Assembly (NCBI RefSeq): GCF_051549785.1
Contig: NZ_CP189974.1
Span: forward strand, 1,240,001 to 1,304,000
Reading direction: 5' to 3'
DNA: 64,000 nucleotides
Origin: Caldatribacterium sp051549785
GTDB taxonomy: Bacteria; Atribacterota; Atribacteria; Atribacterales; Caldatribacteriaceae
Below, in pieces: positions 23,934-32,593 of this stretch. The stretch's first letter is position 1, and each line of letters opens with the position of its first letter. The position numbers were made by a program, and so were the translations under genes. The notes under the pieces were generated by a model that worked only from the letters and a program-made list of their open reading frames with translations, made no database searches and was not told the origin of the DNA.

Positions 23934-24095
23934 GTGAGGTACCCTGTTCCATCTCGGTTCTCCTTCCAGCGTCGGAGAGGGCGAAGGTGGTGCATTCTGG
24001 TCTTTGTCCTCTTGTGCGGTCTTTTCCTGCTCTTCCTCCTCCTTGGCCTCCTTTTTCCTCTTTCTGACGTGTTTCTCCCCCTGAGTGTGCTATAA
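23934..24095 (+). CDS. small single-helix membrane protein, 53 aa
   Basis: Reading frame of 53 codons, GTG at 23934, three bases after the previous stop. The N-terminus is basic (RFSFQRRRGRRW) and is followed by a strongly hydrophobic segment rich in Leu/Phe (about 21-43): the pattern of a small inner-membrane protein with a cytoplasmic basic end. No clear ribosome-binding site, so it would rely on coupling. Its stop overlaps the -10 of the next gene. No family recognised. Confidence 0.4.
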   Translation: MRYPVPSRFSFQRRRGRRWCILVFVLLCGLFLLFLLLGLLFPLSDVFLPLSVL

Positions 24096-24096
24096 T
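24088..24096 (+). promoter_or_regulatory. extended -10 promoter of the coiled-coil gene
   Basis: TGCTATAAT, the same nine bases as at the sufC promoter, 34 bp before the TTG start. Confidence 0.6.
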
Positions 24097-24130
24097 TCAA
24101 GGGAAGCCCAAGAACGGAGGGGGTGTCACC

Positions 24131-26626
24131 TTGAAGAACTGGCTTGCCCTTATCGTCGCTTTTCTTGCTCTTGGCGTCTCGCTTTTTGTGATTGTCTTTT
24201 TGACCAGTGTCTCTCGGGACGTCCGGGGTATTGCCGGAAGGATGGTAGCAGTGGAAAAAGGTCTGGAGGAAGCTCGTACAGTTCCCCAGAGCGTGGTCGA
24301 GATGGGGCAGAGGATTGCCGACCTTGAGGGGCAGCTCAAAACGGTGAAAAACCTTGAAGAGGAAATCCGTACCCTTTCTGCTACCCTGGCCGAGAAAGGC
24401 CAAACTCTTGAGGACCTTTCCCGGGCAAGAAAAGCCATGGAATCTTCTCTAGCTCGTCTTGGGGAGGATCTGAATACGTGGGCCACAAAAATCACGGCTC
24501 TCGAAGAGACGATGAAGGAGCTGGAGGTTCTTAAGGAGTCCCTGAAGAATCTGGAGCAGAGTATTACCGCTCTGAGTATCGATGAGCGCTTCTCCGCACT
24601 TCTTGCATACTTCGAAGGGAAGGTTCGGGAACTCGAGCAGACAGTGGCAGACCTTTCGGGGAAACTGGAAACCTCCGTGGCACTCTCTCAGGAAGTGGAA
24701 GGGCTCAGGAGCACCCTTGAGGCGACTCAGAGTGATGTCCAGCGCCTCCAGGGGGAAATGCGTGAGCTCCTTGAGGAGAAGACCAGAGCGCTCCAAGATG
24801 TTGGGAAGGCGGTGGCCGCCCTTGAAGAGAAGGTCCTTGCTATGGAGCAGGGTATTGCTACCCTGAGTATCGATGAGCGCTTCTCCGCGCTTCTTCGGTA
24901 CTTCGAGGGGAAAATTCAGGAAGTGCGGGATACCCTTTCTGCGCTTCAGCAAGAAGTGGCTGCCTGGAAAGAAAAGGCTGTTCCCCTTGAGGTTTTCGAG
25001 AAGGCTCTGCGGACCCTTGAGGAGAAACTCCAGTCTCTGGAGAAAGAGCTCACTGAGTATGAGAAAAGGACCGAGGAGAGCGTGGGGACCATCCGTGAGC
25101 TTCTTGGGGAAGTCCAGCTCGCCCAGAAGGACTACGGTAGGAGGCTTGAAGAAAGCCTCCTGACCTTCTCACAGAAAATCGCCGCTCTTGAAGAGGAACT
25201 CCAGGGTCTCTCGCAGTCGGTGGCATCTTTTGAGGGAAACTTCGAGAAGGTCCAGGTGACATTTCAGGAATTCTCCCAGAGACTCAGCAGTCTCCAGGAG
25301 AAACTCTTGGGTCTTGAGAGCGGTATGGATACCTGGAAAGAAACCACCCTGCAGTCTCTCCGAAAGGAAGTCGAGGCGTTAGCTGCTGCCGTACCTTCGC
25401 CTCAGGATCTCGAGGAGGTCCGTGCCGAGGTCGTCACGCTCCTTGAGGAGCGCGAGTTGCTCAGGGCACGTCTCCAGGAGCTTCGAGCAGAGCAGGCGAA
25501 TATCGTTCAGGAACTGGAGGGGAAAGGGAAAGATATTCTTGCCTTAAAGGAGAAAATCGCCACGCTCTCGGAGAAAGAAGAGGTAGCAAACCTGAGGGCT
25601 CAGCTTGCAACGCTTTTGGGTGTCCAGGGTGACCTTGAGGATGCCCTCAGGAAGACCGAAGAGAACATGCGGGCCCTTGAGGCATCCTTGCGGGCGAAAG
25701 ATGAAGAGGTTGCTGGAGCTCTTGAGAAGGTCTTTGCTCAGGTTCAGGAGCTTGCCCAGAGTCTGGAATCTTTTGGAAAACGTCTTGAGGAGGTTCACGC
25801 GCAGGGGCAAGCGCTTTCTCCGGTTCGGGAAATCCTTGCCGAGATTCAGAAGACCCTCGGGCTTTTTGAGGCTCGCCTTGCGGAAATCGAAAAGTTCAGT
25901 AAAGAGATGCTCAGAGAAGACCTAAGGACCAGGGTCCAGACCATAGAGGGTGAAATTGCGACCTTGCGGGGAGAGCTGGGAAAGGTTGCCGAAGAGTCAC
26001 GAGCCTCCATTCCAGAGTTGCAGACCATTCGAAGGCTTCTCGAAAACCTTGAGAAGGACAAAGCCTCTCTTGAGGAACGCATCAAAGAACTCTACAGCCT
26101 CCTTGAGAGTGGCAAGAAGCGTGAGGAAGTCGAGAAAGACATCGAGTCGTTGATCAAGGAGAAGGAAGCTCTGCAGGAAGACATCAAGCGTTTTGCCCAG
26201 GAGCGGATGGACCTTGAGGGAGAGCTTGGTCGCAAAAAGGAAGAGCTTGCCCGTATTGACCGGGAACTTGAGGTTTTGCGGACTCAAAAGGGTTCGGCAG
26301 AACGTATCCAGGAGCTTGAGAAAGAGCGAAAGAGAGCCGAGGAGGAAATCGGCAGGCTCCAGCAGGAGCTCAAGGACAAAGAAGACCAGATTGAGGTTCT
26401 GCAGCGGAGGAATGAGGAGCTGTCTGCTCAGCTTGAGGAGGCAAAAAAGTTCACCTCTTACGTCATCCTGCCCTGGGACAGTCTCTGGAAGATTGCTCGC
26501 CGGTATTACCGGGATGGTCGGAAATGGACAATCATCTGGGAAGCCAACCGGGAAAAGATTCCCGATCCTGAGAAACTCCAGCCCTATGTTGAGATTCGCA
26601 TTCCTCGTGTTCCTGAGAATTCCTGA
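24131..26626 (+). CDS. 831-aa membrane-anchored coiled-coil protein with C-terminal LysM
   Basis: One membrane helix (about 4-26) is followed by roughly 740 residues of heptad-rich, Glu/Lys/Leu-dominated coiled coil, and a C-terminal LysM-like domain (about 775-829; YVILPWDSLWKIARRYY, WTIIWEANREKIPDP, and IRIPRVP). LysM binds N-acetylglucosamine polymers, so the protein may span the periplasm from the inner membrane to peptidoglycan; that is inference. Two copies of a segment LSIDERFSALL.YFEGK lie 97 residues apart, at about 149 and 246. TTG start with GGAGGGGG upstream; own extended -10 promoter. No known family beyond LysM. Confidence 0.8.
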   Translation: MKNWLALIVAFLALGVSLFVIVFLTSVSRDVRGIAGRMVAVEKGLEEARTVPQSVVEMGQRIADLEGQLKTVKNLEEEIRTLSATLAEKGQTLEDLSRARKAMESSLARLGEDLNTWATKITALEETMKELEVLKESLKNLEQSITALSIDERFSALLAYFEGKVRELEQTVADLSGKLETSVALSQEVEGLRSTLEATQSDVQRLQGEMRELLEEKTRALQDVGKAVAALEEKVLAMEQGIATLSIDERFSALLRYFEGKIQEVRDTLSALQQEVAAWKEKAVPLEVFEKALRTLEEKLQSLEKELTEYEKRTEESVGTIRELLGEVQLAQKDYGRRLEESLLTFSQKIAALEEELQGLSQSVASFEGNFEKVQVTFQEFSQRLSSLQEKLLGLESGMDTWKETTLQSLRKEVEALAAAVPSPQDLEEVRAEVVTLLEERELLRARLQELRAEQANIVQELEGKGKDILALKEKIATLSEKEEVANLRAQLATLLGVQGDLEDALRKTEENMRALEASLRAKDEEVAGALEKVFAQVQELAQSLESFGKRLEEVHAQGQALSPVREILAEIQKTLGLFEARLAEIEKFSKEMLREDLRTRVQTIEGEIATLRGELGKVAEESRASIPELQTIRRLLENLEKDKASLEERIKELYSLLESGKKREEVEKDIESLIKEKEALQEDIKRFAQERMDLEGELGRKKEELARIDRELEVLRTQKGSAERIQELEKERKRAEEEIGRLQQELKDKEDQIEVLQRRNEELSAQLEEAKKFTSYVILPWDSLWKIARRYYRDGRKWTIIWEANREKIPDPEKLQPYVEIRIPRVPENS
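24551..24918 (+). repeat. 97-codon-spaced internal duplication in the coiled-coil gene
   Basis: Segments 24551-24627 and 24842-24918 are near-identical at the DNA level over most of 77 bp, both coding for a SIDERFSALL..YFEGK stretch; the offset of 291 bp is exactly 97 codons. This points to a recent in-frame duplication of a coiled-coil block. Confidence 0.7.
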
Positions 26627-26656
26627 GGAAAGGGGCGAGCCAAAGGGGGAATGTCT

Positions 26657-27172
26657 ATGGACCTTTCTGAAGTCATTGCCACGCGCAGGAGCATTCGAAA
26701 GTTTCGAGCAGAAGATGTTGCCGACGAAGACGTGAAAGAGATTCTCGAGGCTGCCCGTCTTGCGCCCTCGGCTAACAATCTACAACCGTGGAAGTTCATC
26801 GTGGTGCGGAATGAAAAAAAGCGCCGCCTCATTGCGCAGGCCTGCTTTGGGCAGGAGTTCATTGGAGAGGCCCCAGTGGTGATTGTGGCCTGCGCCACGG
26901 GAAGAGGGGGGTGCATTGGGGGGTATATGGAGAGCTGGCCCGTTGACGTGGCCATTGCGATGACGCATCTTGTGCTTGCAGCCTGGGCAAAAGGGCTGGG
27001 TACCTGCTGGATTGGGGCCTTTGACGAGGACCGCATTAAGGAGATTTGCCAGATTCCTCCCGAGATTCGGGTCGTTGCCGTGACCCCTCTGGGATATCCG
27101 GTGAAAATTCCCCAGGCGACGACTCGCCGACCCCTCGAGAAGATTTACTGTGAGGACGTCTTTGTCGAGTGA
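26657..27172 (+). CDS. nitroreductase family protein
   Basis: 171 aa FMN-dependent NAD(P)H oxidoreductase fold. RRSIRKFRAEDV near the N-terminus, LAPSANNLQPWKFIVV (FMN binding), DVAIAMTHLVLAAWAKGLGTCWIGAFDED and VTPLGYPVK are typical of the short nitroreductases of anaerobes. Physiological substrate unknown. I chose the second ATG at 26657 because AAAGGGGGA ends 7 nt upstream; the ATG at 26651 would touch that site. It starts 30 bp after the coiled-coil gene. Confidence 0.92.
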   Translation: MDLSEVIATRRSIRKFRAEDVADEDVKEILEAARLAPSANNLQPWKFIVVRNEKKRRLIAQACFGQEFIGEAPVVIVACATGRGGCIGGYMESWPVDVAIAMTHLVLAAWAKGLGTCWIGAFDEDRIKEICQIPPEIRVVAVTPLGYPVKIPQATTRRPLEKIYCEDVFVE

Positions 27173-27184
27173 CGGTGATGGATT

Positions 27185-27412
27185 TTGGGCGTGCTGCATC
27201 TTGAGATTGACGACATTGTGACCCTGAAGAAGGCCCATCCCTGTGGAAGCCAGAAGTGGCGCATTGTGCGTCTTGGGGTGGATATTGGCATAAAGTGCCT
27301 GGGTTGTGGGCGCTTTGTGATGATTCCCCGGAGAAAACTCGAAGGGAAAATCCGAGAGATTTACCGCCAGGGCCGCTGTCTCAAGCCGAAAGAGTGTATC
27401 ATTGAGGTGTGA
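27185..27412 (+). CDS. DUF951 zinc-ribbon-like protein
   Basis: 75 aa, full length for DUF951. The pattern DIVTLKKAHPCGSQKWRIVR, GVDIGIKCLGCGRFVMIPR, and EGKIREI is the family core; one Cys in PCGS and the CLGC pair suggest metal binding. Function unknown; the gene is often found beside ychF and chromosome-partition genes. TTG start at 27185 with GGTGATGG upstream. The stop lies 1 bp before the ychF ATG, so the two are coupled. Confidence 0.9.
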   Translation: MGVLHLEIDDIVTLKKAHPCGSQKWRIVRLGVDIGIKCLGCGRFVMIPRRKLEGKIREIYRQGRCLKPKECIIEV

Positions 27413-27413
27413 G

Positions 27414-28511
27414 ATGGGGCTTCAGGTTGGGATTGTGGGGCTACCGAATTCGGGAAAGACGACGCTCTTCAACCTCCTCACGGGGGGTCATGCAGAGGTT
27501 GCAGGACACCCCTTTTCCACCGTTTCCCCCAACCGGGGTGTGGTGGCGGTCCCTGACAGGCGGCTCGAGGTGCTGGCCCGTCTTCTCCATCCGCCCCAAG
27601 TCGTTCCGGCGACCATAGAATTCGTTGACGTGGCAGGGCTTGTGGAGGGAGCAAGTAAAGGAGAGGGACTGGGAAACCGGTTCCTCAGCCATATACGGGC
27701 AGTGGATGCTGTGGTCGAGGTGCTCCGTTTCTTTCAGGACAGAAGCGTTCCCCACGTCGCGGGGGATATCGACCCGCTTCGAGACCGGGATATTGTGGAT
27801 ACGGAACTCCTTCTTGCGGACCTCGAGGTTGTGGAACGACGCCTTGAGAAACTCCGGGAGCTTTTACGGAAGACGAAGGACGAGTACCTGAGGGAAGAGA
27901 AAGAAGTTCTGGAACAGTGCTTTGCGGCGCTTTCTCAGGGTATTCCCGTGCGAGCGGTGGATTTCCCGCCCAGTGCGCGGGAAATCTTAAAACCCTATCA
28001 GCTGATCACAGCCAAGCCCCTGCTTTACGTGGCCAACCTCGATGAAGAGGAGTCCTCTCGTCGCCTCTTTGAAGAGGTACGAAAACGCTTCGAAGAGGAA
28101 GGGCTTCCACTCCTTCCGGTCTGGGCCAAACTTGAGGCAGAGCTTTCCGAGCTTGAAGAAGAAGAGCAGAAAGCCTTTTTTGCAGCATTTGGCATTCCCG
28201 GTCTGGGGTTTGTCCGTCTTGTGGAGGAAGCGTACCGGCTGCTTGATCTCATCACCTTTTACACGTATGGTGAGAAAGAACTCCGGGCACGGGAGCTCCC
28301 TCGGGGTACCAAGGCTCCCCAGGCTGCCGGAAAGGTCCACACGGACATGGAACGGGGATTCATTAGGGCCGAGGTCGTTCATTTTGAGGACCTCGTGGCC
28401 TGTGGGTCCTTCGAGCGGGCCCGTCAGGAAGGGCGTATCCGCCTGGAAGGGAGAGAGTACGAGATTCAGGATGGGGATATCGTGTATTTCCGGTTCACCT
28501 CCCCTCGCTGA
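27414..28511 (+). CDS. ychF: ribosome-binding ATPase YchF
   Basis: 365 aa P-loop protein of the Obg class that prefers ATP. G1 is GLPNSGKTTLFN, G3 DVAGLVEGASKGEG, and the fourth motif region reads LLYVANLDEEE, the NxxE variant of YchF. A helical insert (about 130-200) and a C-terminal TGS domain (TDMERGFIRAEVV, VYFRFTSPR at the end) complete the normal architecture. The G1 motif has NSGKT in place of the usual NVGKS. The ATG at 27414 follows the DUF951 stop directly. The 3' end overlaps the convergent radical-SAM gene by 17 bp. Confidence 0.95.
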   Translation: MGLQVGIVGLPNSGKTTLFNLLTGGHAEVAGHPFSTVSPNRGVVAVPDRRLEVLARLLHPPQVVPATIEFVDVAGLVEGASKGEGLGNRFLSHIRAVDAVVEVLRFFQDRSVPHVAGDIDPLRDRDIVDTELLLADLEVVERRLEKLRELLRKTKDEYLREEKEVLEQCFAALSQGIPVRAVDFPPSAREILKPYQLITAKPLLYVANLDEEESSRRLFEEVRKRFEEEGLPLLPVWAKLEAELSELEEEEQKAFFAAFGIPGLGFVRLVEEAYRLLDLITFYTYGEKELRARELPRGTKAPQAAGKVHTDMERGFIRAEVVHFEDLVACGSFERARQEGRIRLEGREYEIQDGDIVYFRFTSPR

Positions 28512-29709
28512 GGCGGAATTCTCGGGCCATCCGTTCCTGGGTTTGCCACTGTCCTCTGAGCTTCCCCTCCTGGGCGAGTTTCCCCAGGAATTGCCTCATC
28601 CATCGAGGAATAGGGGTACCGGTTCTCTCTCCCCAGGGAGTTCCGGGAAGGGGCAAAAAGGTGTGGGCGTGAACAATGGCCCCAAGACGAACGAGCTTCT
28701 CAATGAACCCTGCGGTGGTGCGAAGGTCTTCCTCGGTCTCTTCGGGGCATCCGAAAATGAAATCCACGTACACCTGAAATCCCAGGCGGATGCTCGTCTC
28801 GCAAGCTGAGAAAACGTCTTCAGGGGTGTGCCCCCGACCCATGAGGCTCAGGAGCCTCTGGCTTCCTGACTGTGCTCCGACGACAATGCTCCGGTTGTCT
28901 GCGTACTGGCGGACAAGGTGGAGAATCTCCTCCGAGACGAACTCTGGACGGACTTCGGATGGGAAGGAACCGAAGAATATCCTCCCCCTCCGACCGAGGA
29001 GTTTGCGAAGGCTCCCGAGAAGGCTTTCCAGAGCTTCGATATTCGGCCTTTGCCCATCCGGGGACCCATAGGCGAAGGCGTTGGGGGTCACGAAGCGAAG
29101 GTCGATGCTCTCGCGGTGGCGCATCATGCCGCGGACATGCTCGAGAATGGACTCAAGGCTTCGGTGCCGCATGGCTCGCCCAAAAATCGCAGGGGTCTGA
29201 CAGAAGGCGCACCCGAACGGACATCCCCGGCTGATCTCGATTGGTCCCAGGAAGCCCAAGTGGTACGGGAACGAGGGAAAACGGTCAAGGTGTGCCTTCT
29301 CACCCTTGATGGTCTGGGGTGAGGAAGGGAGGGTGCCCTCAAGGAACGCCTGGACAATGGTGAGGAAGGTTCCTTCTCCTTCCCCCTGCACGAGGAAGGT
29401 ACTCCAGGGAGCAAAATCCTGAGGGAGAGCCGTTGCGTGGGGACCACCGCAGCAGGTGAAGGCGTTAGGATGGCGAAGGAAATCCCGCAAAAGACGCTGA
29501 CGACGTTCCTTTTCAGGCGTCATGCTGGAGAGGACAAGGAGAGACACTCCGGACTGGTGTACAAAAGCGGAGAGCACTTCTTCCTCGGTGGTGCACAGCA
29601 CCACGCGGGTTCTCTCCCAAAGAGAAGAAGAAGACAGCGCTCCCAGAAGGGCGTTCATGCTCAACCTGTTTTTGGGGCTGTAGAGGAAAAGCAGCGTTTT
29701 CTCTACCAT
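28495..29709 (-). CDS. B12-binding/radical SAM domain protein
   Basis: 404 aa. An N-terminal Rossmann-like part (about 1-125; FLYSPKNRLSMNALLGAL, LLVLSSMTP, and FTCCGGPHATALPQD) resembles a cobalamin-binding domain but lacks an obvious DxHxxG motif. The radical-SAM domain follows with GPIEISRGCPFGCAFCQTP, VVGAQSGSQRLLSLMGRGH, and FIFGCPEETEEDL. It resembles the MJ_1487-type B12/radical-SAM family; the substrate is unknown. The ATG at 29709 has AAGGG upstream. It diverges from malic enzyme. Confidence 0.85.
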   Translation of the reverse strand: MVEKTLLFLYSPKNRLSMNALLGALSSSSLWERTRVVLCTTEEEVLSAFVHQSGVSLLVLSSMTPEKERRQRLLRDFLRHPNAFTCCGGPHATALPQDFAPWSTFLVQGEGEGTFLTIVQAFLEGTLPSSPQTIKGEKAHLDRFPSFPYHLGFLGPIEISRGCPFGCAFCQTPAIFGRAMRHRSLESILEHVRGMMRHRESIDLRFVTPNAFAYGSPDGQRPNIEALESLLGSLRKLLGRRGRIFFGSFPSEVRPEFVSEEILHLVRQYADNRSIVVGAQSGSQRLLSLMGRGHTPEDVFSACETSIRLGFQVYVDFIFGCPEETEEDLRTTAGFIEKLVRLGAIVHAHTFLPLPGTPWGERTGTPIPRWMRQFLGKLAQEGKLRGQWQTQERMAREFRLSEGR

Positions 29710-29718
29710 ACGCCCTTT

Positions 29719-29746
29719 ATTGTAAATCCCGGGAAGCAAAAAGCAA
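29719..29746 (-). promoter_or_regulatory. possible promoter of the B12/radical SAM gene
   Basis: On the - strand, TTGCTT (29746-29741), 16-bp spacer, TACAAT (29724-29719). Transcription would start only a few bases before the ATG at 29709, giving a nearly leaderless mRNA. It lies back-to-back with the malic enzyme promoter. Confidence 0.4.
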
Positions 29747-29762
29747 AGGCTTTTCGAAGTTA

Positions 29763-29771
29763 TGATACAAT
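29763..29771 (+). promoter_or_regulatory. extended -10 promoter of the malic enzyme operon
   Basis: TGATACAAT: TGn plus TACAAT. It overlaps an in-frame ATG at 29762, so translation must start downstream, at the GTG at 29810. Confidence 0.5.
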
Positions 29772-29809
29772 GGGGCAGAATCGGAGAAGCAAAGGGGGAC
29801 AGGGCATTC

Positions 29810-31150
29810 GTGGAAAGAAAGAGCGAGAGAGAACTCCGGCGACCCTTTGAGGAATCTCTTCGTCTCCATGCCTTTTACCGGGGGAAAATCGAAACGCATC
29901 TGAAGTGTCCGGTGAGGGGTTACGAGGACTTTGCCCTCTGGTATACTCCGGGAGTGGCCGAGGTCTGCCGTCACATTGAACAGGACCCCGGTCTCTCCTT
30001 TACTTATACGAGCCGCTGGAACACTGTGGCTGTGGTTTCCGACGGTTCACGGGTACTCGGTCTTGGAAATATCGGCCCTGAGGCTGCTCTGCCTGTCATG
30101 GAGGGGAAGGCTCTGCTTTTCCGTTACCTCGGAGGTGTGGATGCCGTTCCTCTGTGTCTGCGAGTTTCAAGTCCTGATGCGCTGGTTGAAGCGGTGAAGA
30201 CGCTTGAGCCAAGTTTTGGCGGGGTGAATCTTGAGGACATTGCTCAGCCTGCGTGCTTTTCCATTCTTGAGAGACTTCAGGAAGAGCTGGAGATCCCGGT
30301 GTGGCATGATGACCAGCAGGGCACAGCCCTGGTGGTGCTTGCGGGGCTTTTGGGGGCCCTGGATGTTGTGGGGAAGAAAAGGGAGGATATCCGGGTTGCT
30401 CTTATTGGAGCAGGAGCATCAAATCTCCGCATTGCTTCGTTGCTCATGAAGGCAGGGGTACGGGGGGAGAACATCGTCCTCTGTGACACAAAGGGTATCC
30501 TCCACCGAGATCGGGAGGATCTCGCAAGGAGCAACCCCTGGAAGTGGCAGTTCTGTCTTGTGACCAACGGGGAGAACCTCAAAGGAGGGAAAAAGGAGGC
30601 CATTGAAGGCCGGGATGTGCTCATTGCGCTTTCAAGTCCTGGTCCCGGGGTCATTGAACCTGAGTGGGTTTCCCGGATGAACAGAGATCCGGTAGTTTTT
30701 GCTTGTGCGAATCCCGTGCCGGAGATCTGGCCCTGGGAAGCCAAGGAATACGGAGCAAGGATTGTGGCTACCGGACGGTCGGATTTCCCAAATCAAATCA
30801 ACAACTCCCTTGGTTTTCCGGGTCTTTTTCGGGGTGTTCTGAGCGTCCAGGCTCGAAAGATTACTGACGAGATGTGTCTTGCTGCCGCTTTTGCGCTGTA
30901 CCATTTTGCGAAGAGGCGAGGTCTCCACGAGGAGTACATCATTCCGACCATGGACGATTGGGAGGTTTACGTGGAAGAGGCTAAGGCTGTGGCTTCTGTT
31001 GCGGTGGAGCAGGGTCTTGCCCGAAGGCCACGCCGTCCCGAAGAGGTGGAAGAGGAAGCCCGGAGTCTCATTCTCCGGGCCCGGAGGATGGTGGCCGAGG
31101 GGGTTCGAAACGGGACCATTCCTCTCCCCCCTGAAGGTGAGAGTGCGTGA
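29810..31150 (+). CDS. malic enzyme (malate dehydrogenase, decarboxylating)
   Basis: 446 aa. It converts malate to pyruvate and CO2 with NAD(P)+. Motifs: YTPGVAEVCRHI, GLGNIGPEAALPVMEGKALLF, the active-site PVWHDDQQGTALV, the Rossmann GAGASNLRIASLL, and FACANPVPEIWP. The short bacterial form is expected. GTG at 29810 is preferred because the -10 box overlaps the upstream ATG at 29762; AAAGGGGG lies upstream. GTGA overlap with the fumarase α gene. With the two fumarase subunits it links fumarate, malate and pyruvate. Confidence 0.95.
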   Translation: MERKSERELRRPFEESLRLHAFYRGKIETHLKCPVRGYEDFALWYTPGVAEVCRHIEQDPGLSFTYTSRWNTVAVVSDGSRVLGLGNIGPEAALPVMEGKALLFRYLGGVDAVPLCLRVSSPDALVEAVKTLEPSFGGVNLEDIAQPACFSILERLQEELEIPVWHDDQQGTALVVLAGLLGALDVVGKKREDIRVALIGAGASNLRIASLLMKAGVRGENIVLCDTKGILHRDREDLARSNPWKWQFCLVTNGENLKGGKKEAIEGRDVLIALSSPGPGVIEPEWVSRMNRDPVVFACANPVPEIWPWEAKEYGARIVATGRSDFPNQINNSLGFPGLFRGVLSVQARKITDEMCLAAAFALYHFAKRRGLHEEYIIPTMDDWEVYVEEAKAVASVAVEQGLARRPRRPEEVEEEARSLILRARRMVAEGVRNGTIPLPPEGESA

Positions 31151-31989
31151 AGGACATCTGGGTTTGCGACGTCGTTGAGGAAGTGAAGAACGCCCTTTTG
31201 GAGATCAATATAAGAAGCGATGCCGCGCTCCGCCAGAAAATGCTCGACGCCCTGGTCGCTGAGGAGAGTGAAGCGGGGAGGGAGATGCTGACCCAGATTC
31301 TCGAGAACTACGTGGTGGCCGAGGAACGAAGGCTTCCTCTCTGTCAGGACACGGGAATGGTTATGGCCGAAGTCCGGGTGGGAAGCGAGGTTTGTCTTCG
31401 TGGGGGGAGCCTGCGGCAGGCCCTTGACGAGGCCATCCGGCTGGCTTACCGGGAGGGGTATTTCCGAAAATCCATTATTGCCGATCCCTTCTTCGGGAAA
31501 AACACCCAGGATAATACTCCGGGAGTGTATTTCTTCGAATGGGTGGAGGGGGATTGCCTCGAAATCGACCTCCTGGTAAAGGGAGGGGGATGCGACAACA
31601 TCACTACTTTAGGGATGCTTGAGCCGGGGAGTACCCCTGATGATGTGGAACGATTCATCCTGCGGGAACTTGACAGAAAGGCCGCCCTGGCCTGCCCACC
31701 GCTTGTGGTGGGTGTGGGTATTGGTGGGAATGGGGCTTACGCCCTCTTTTTGGCCTCCCGGGCTCTGAGTCGTCCTCTGGGTTCTTCGCATCCAGACCCC
31801 CGATATCGGGAATTGGAGAGGAAGTGGTGTGAGGATATCAATCGCCTGGGCATCGGTCCCCAAGGGGTGGGAGGAAGAGTAACCTGTCTTGAGGTTCGCA
31901 TTGAGACGTATCCCTGCCATATTGCCAGCTTCCCCGTGGGACTGGTGTGCAGCTGTCACGTTTTCCGCAGGAAAACCCTGAGATGGTGA
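31147..31989 (+). CDS. class I fumarate hydratase, α subunit
   Basis: 280 aa, the N-terminal half of a two-subunit [4Fe-4S] fumarase (oxygen-sensitive). LPLCQDTGM holds the first cluster Cys; DPFFGKNTQDNTPG and GVGIGGNGAYALFLASRAL are conserved. The usual GGGSEN segment reads GGGCDN here. Near the end, YPCHIASFPVGLVCSCH corresponds to the HIASLPVAVN segment with extra cysteines. It hydrates fumarate to malate together with the β subunit encoded next. GTG start overlapping the malic enzyme stop. Confidence 0.92.
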   Translation: MKDIWVCDVVEEVKNALLEINIRSDAALRQKMLDALVAEESEAGREMLTQILENYVVAEERRLPLCQDTGMVMAEVRVGSEVCLRGGSLRQALDEAIRLAYREGYFRKSIIADPFFGKNTQDNTPGVYFFEWVEGDCLEIDLLVKGGGCDNITTLGMLEPGSTPDDVERFILRELDRKAALACPPLVVGVGIGGNGAYALFLASRALSRPLGSSHPDPRYRELERKWCEDINRLGIGPQGVGGRVTCLEVRIETYPCHIASFPVGLVCSCHVFRRKTLRW

Positions 31990-31994
31990 GAACC

Positions 31995-32591
31995 ATGGCG
32001 GGGCGAGAATTCATCCTGAAAACTCCCCTGGGTGTTGAGGACATTCTGGCACTTCGTGTTGGCGATCGGGTTTTCTTAAGCGGAGAACTCTACGTTGCCC
32101 GGGATGCAACTCACCGGAGGATGCTCAGCGAGGTTACTCAGGGTAAGGAGCTCCCCTTTCCCGTTCATGGAGCCGTTCTCTACTATGCCGGACCCACACC
32201 ACCACCGCCCCATGAGCCTGTGGGGTCCATCGGGCCAACGACGAGCCGACGGATGGACCCCTATCTTGCGTTCTTCCTCGAGCGGGGTTTGCGGGCTACT
32301 ATCGGGAAAGGTGAACGGGGAGAAGAGGTGAAACAGCTCCTTGAAAAATACAAGGCGGTGTACTTCATCGCCTGTGGTGGCGCCGGGGCCTATCTTTCGA
32401 CCTTTGTGGTGTCCCAGGAGGTTCTGGCCTACGAGGACCTGGGTGCTCAGGCGCTGTTTCGCCTTTTGGTAAAGGACTTCCCCCTCATGGTGGCCTATGA
32501 TGCCTTTGGCGGTGACCTCTTTGAGGAGGGGAAAATCCGGTACCGGAGGATTCTCCTGTATCACCGGGAAAATTCGGATAAGGGGGAGTGA
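31995..32591 (+). CDS. class I fumarate hydratase, β subunit
   Basis: 198 aa. The C-terminal half of class I fumarase: LKTPLGVEDILALRVGDRVFLSG, RDATHRRM, GPTPPPPHEPVGSIGPTTS, and CGGAGAYLS are the family blocks. I use ATG 31995, 6 nt after GGTGAG, which matches family length; ATG 31983 in the same frame overlaps the α gene by 7 bp and is also possible. A ClpP-like protease gene starts 2 bp after the stop. Confidence 0.92.
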   Translation: MAGREFILKTPLGVEDILALRVGDRVFLSGELYVARDATHRRMLSEVTQGKELPFPVHGAVLYYAGPTPPPPHEPVGSIGPTTSRRMDPYLAFFLERGLRATIGKGERGEEVKQLLEKYKAVYFIACGGAGAYLSTFVVSQEVLAYEDLGAQALFRLLVKDFPLMVAYDAFGGDLFEEGKIRYRRILLYHRENSDKGE

Positions 32592-32593
32592 GT

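Noticed and set aside
30720..31150. Possible fusion of malic enzyme with a phosphotransacetylase domain
   Set aside because: The frame ends at 446 residues, the short form; no extra domain.
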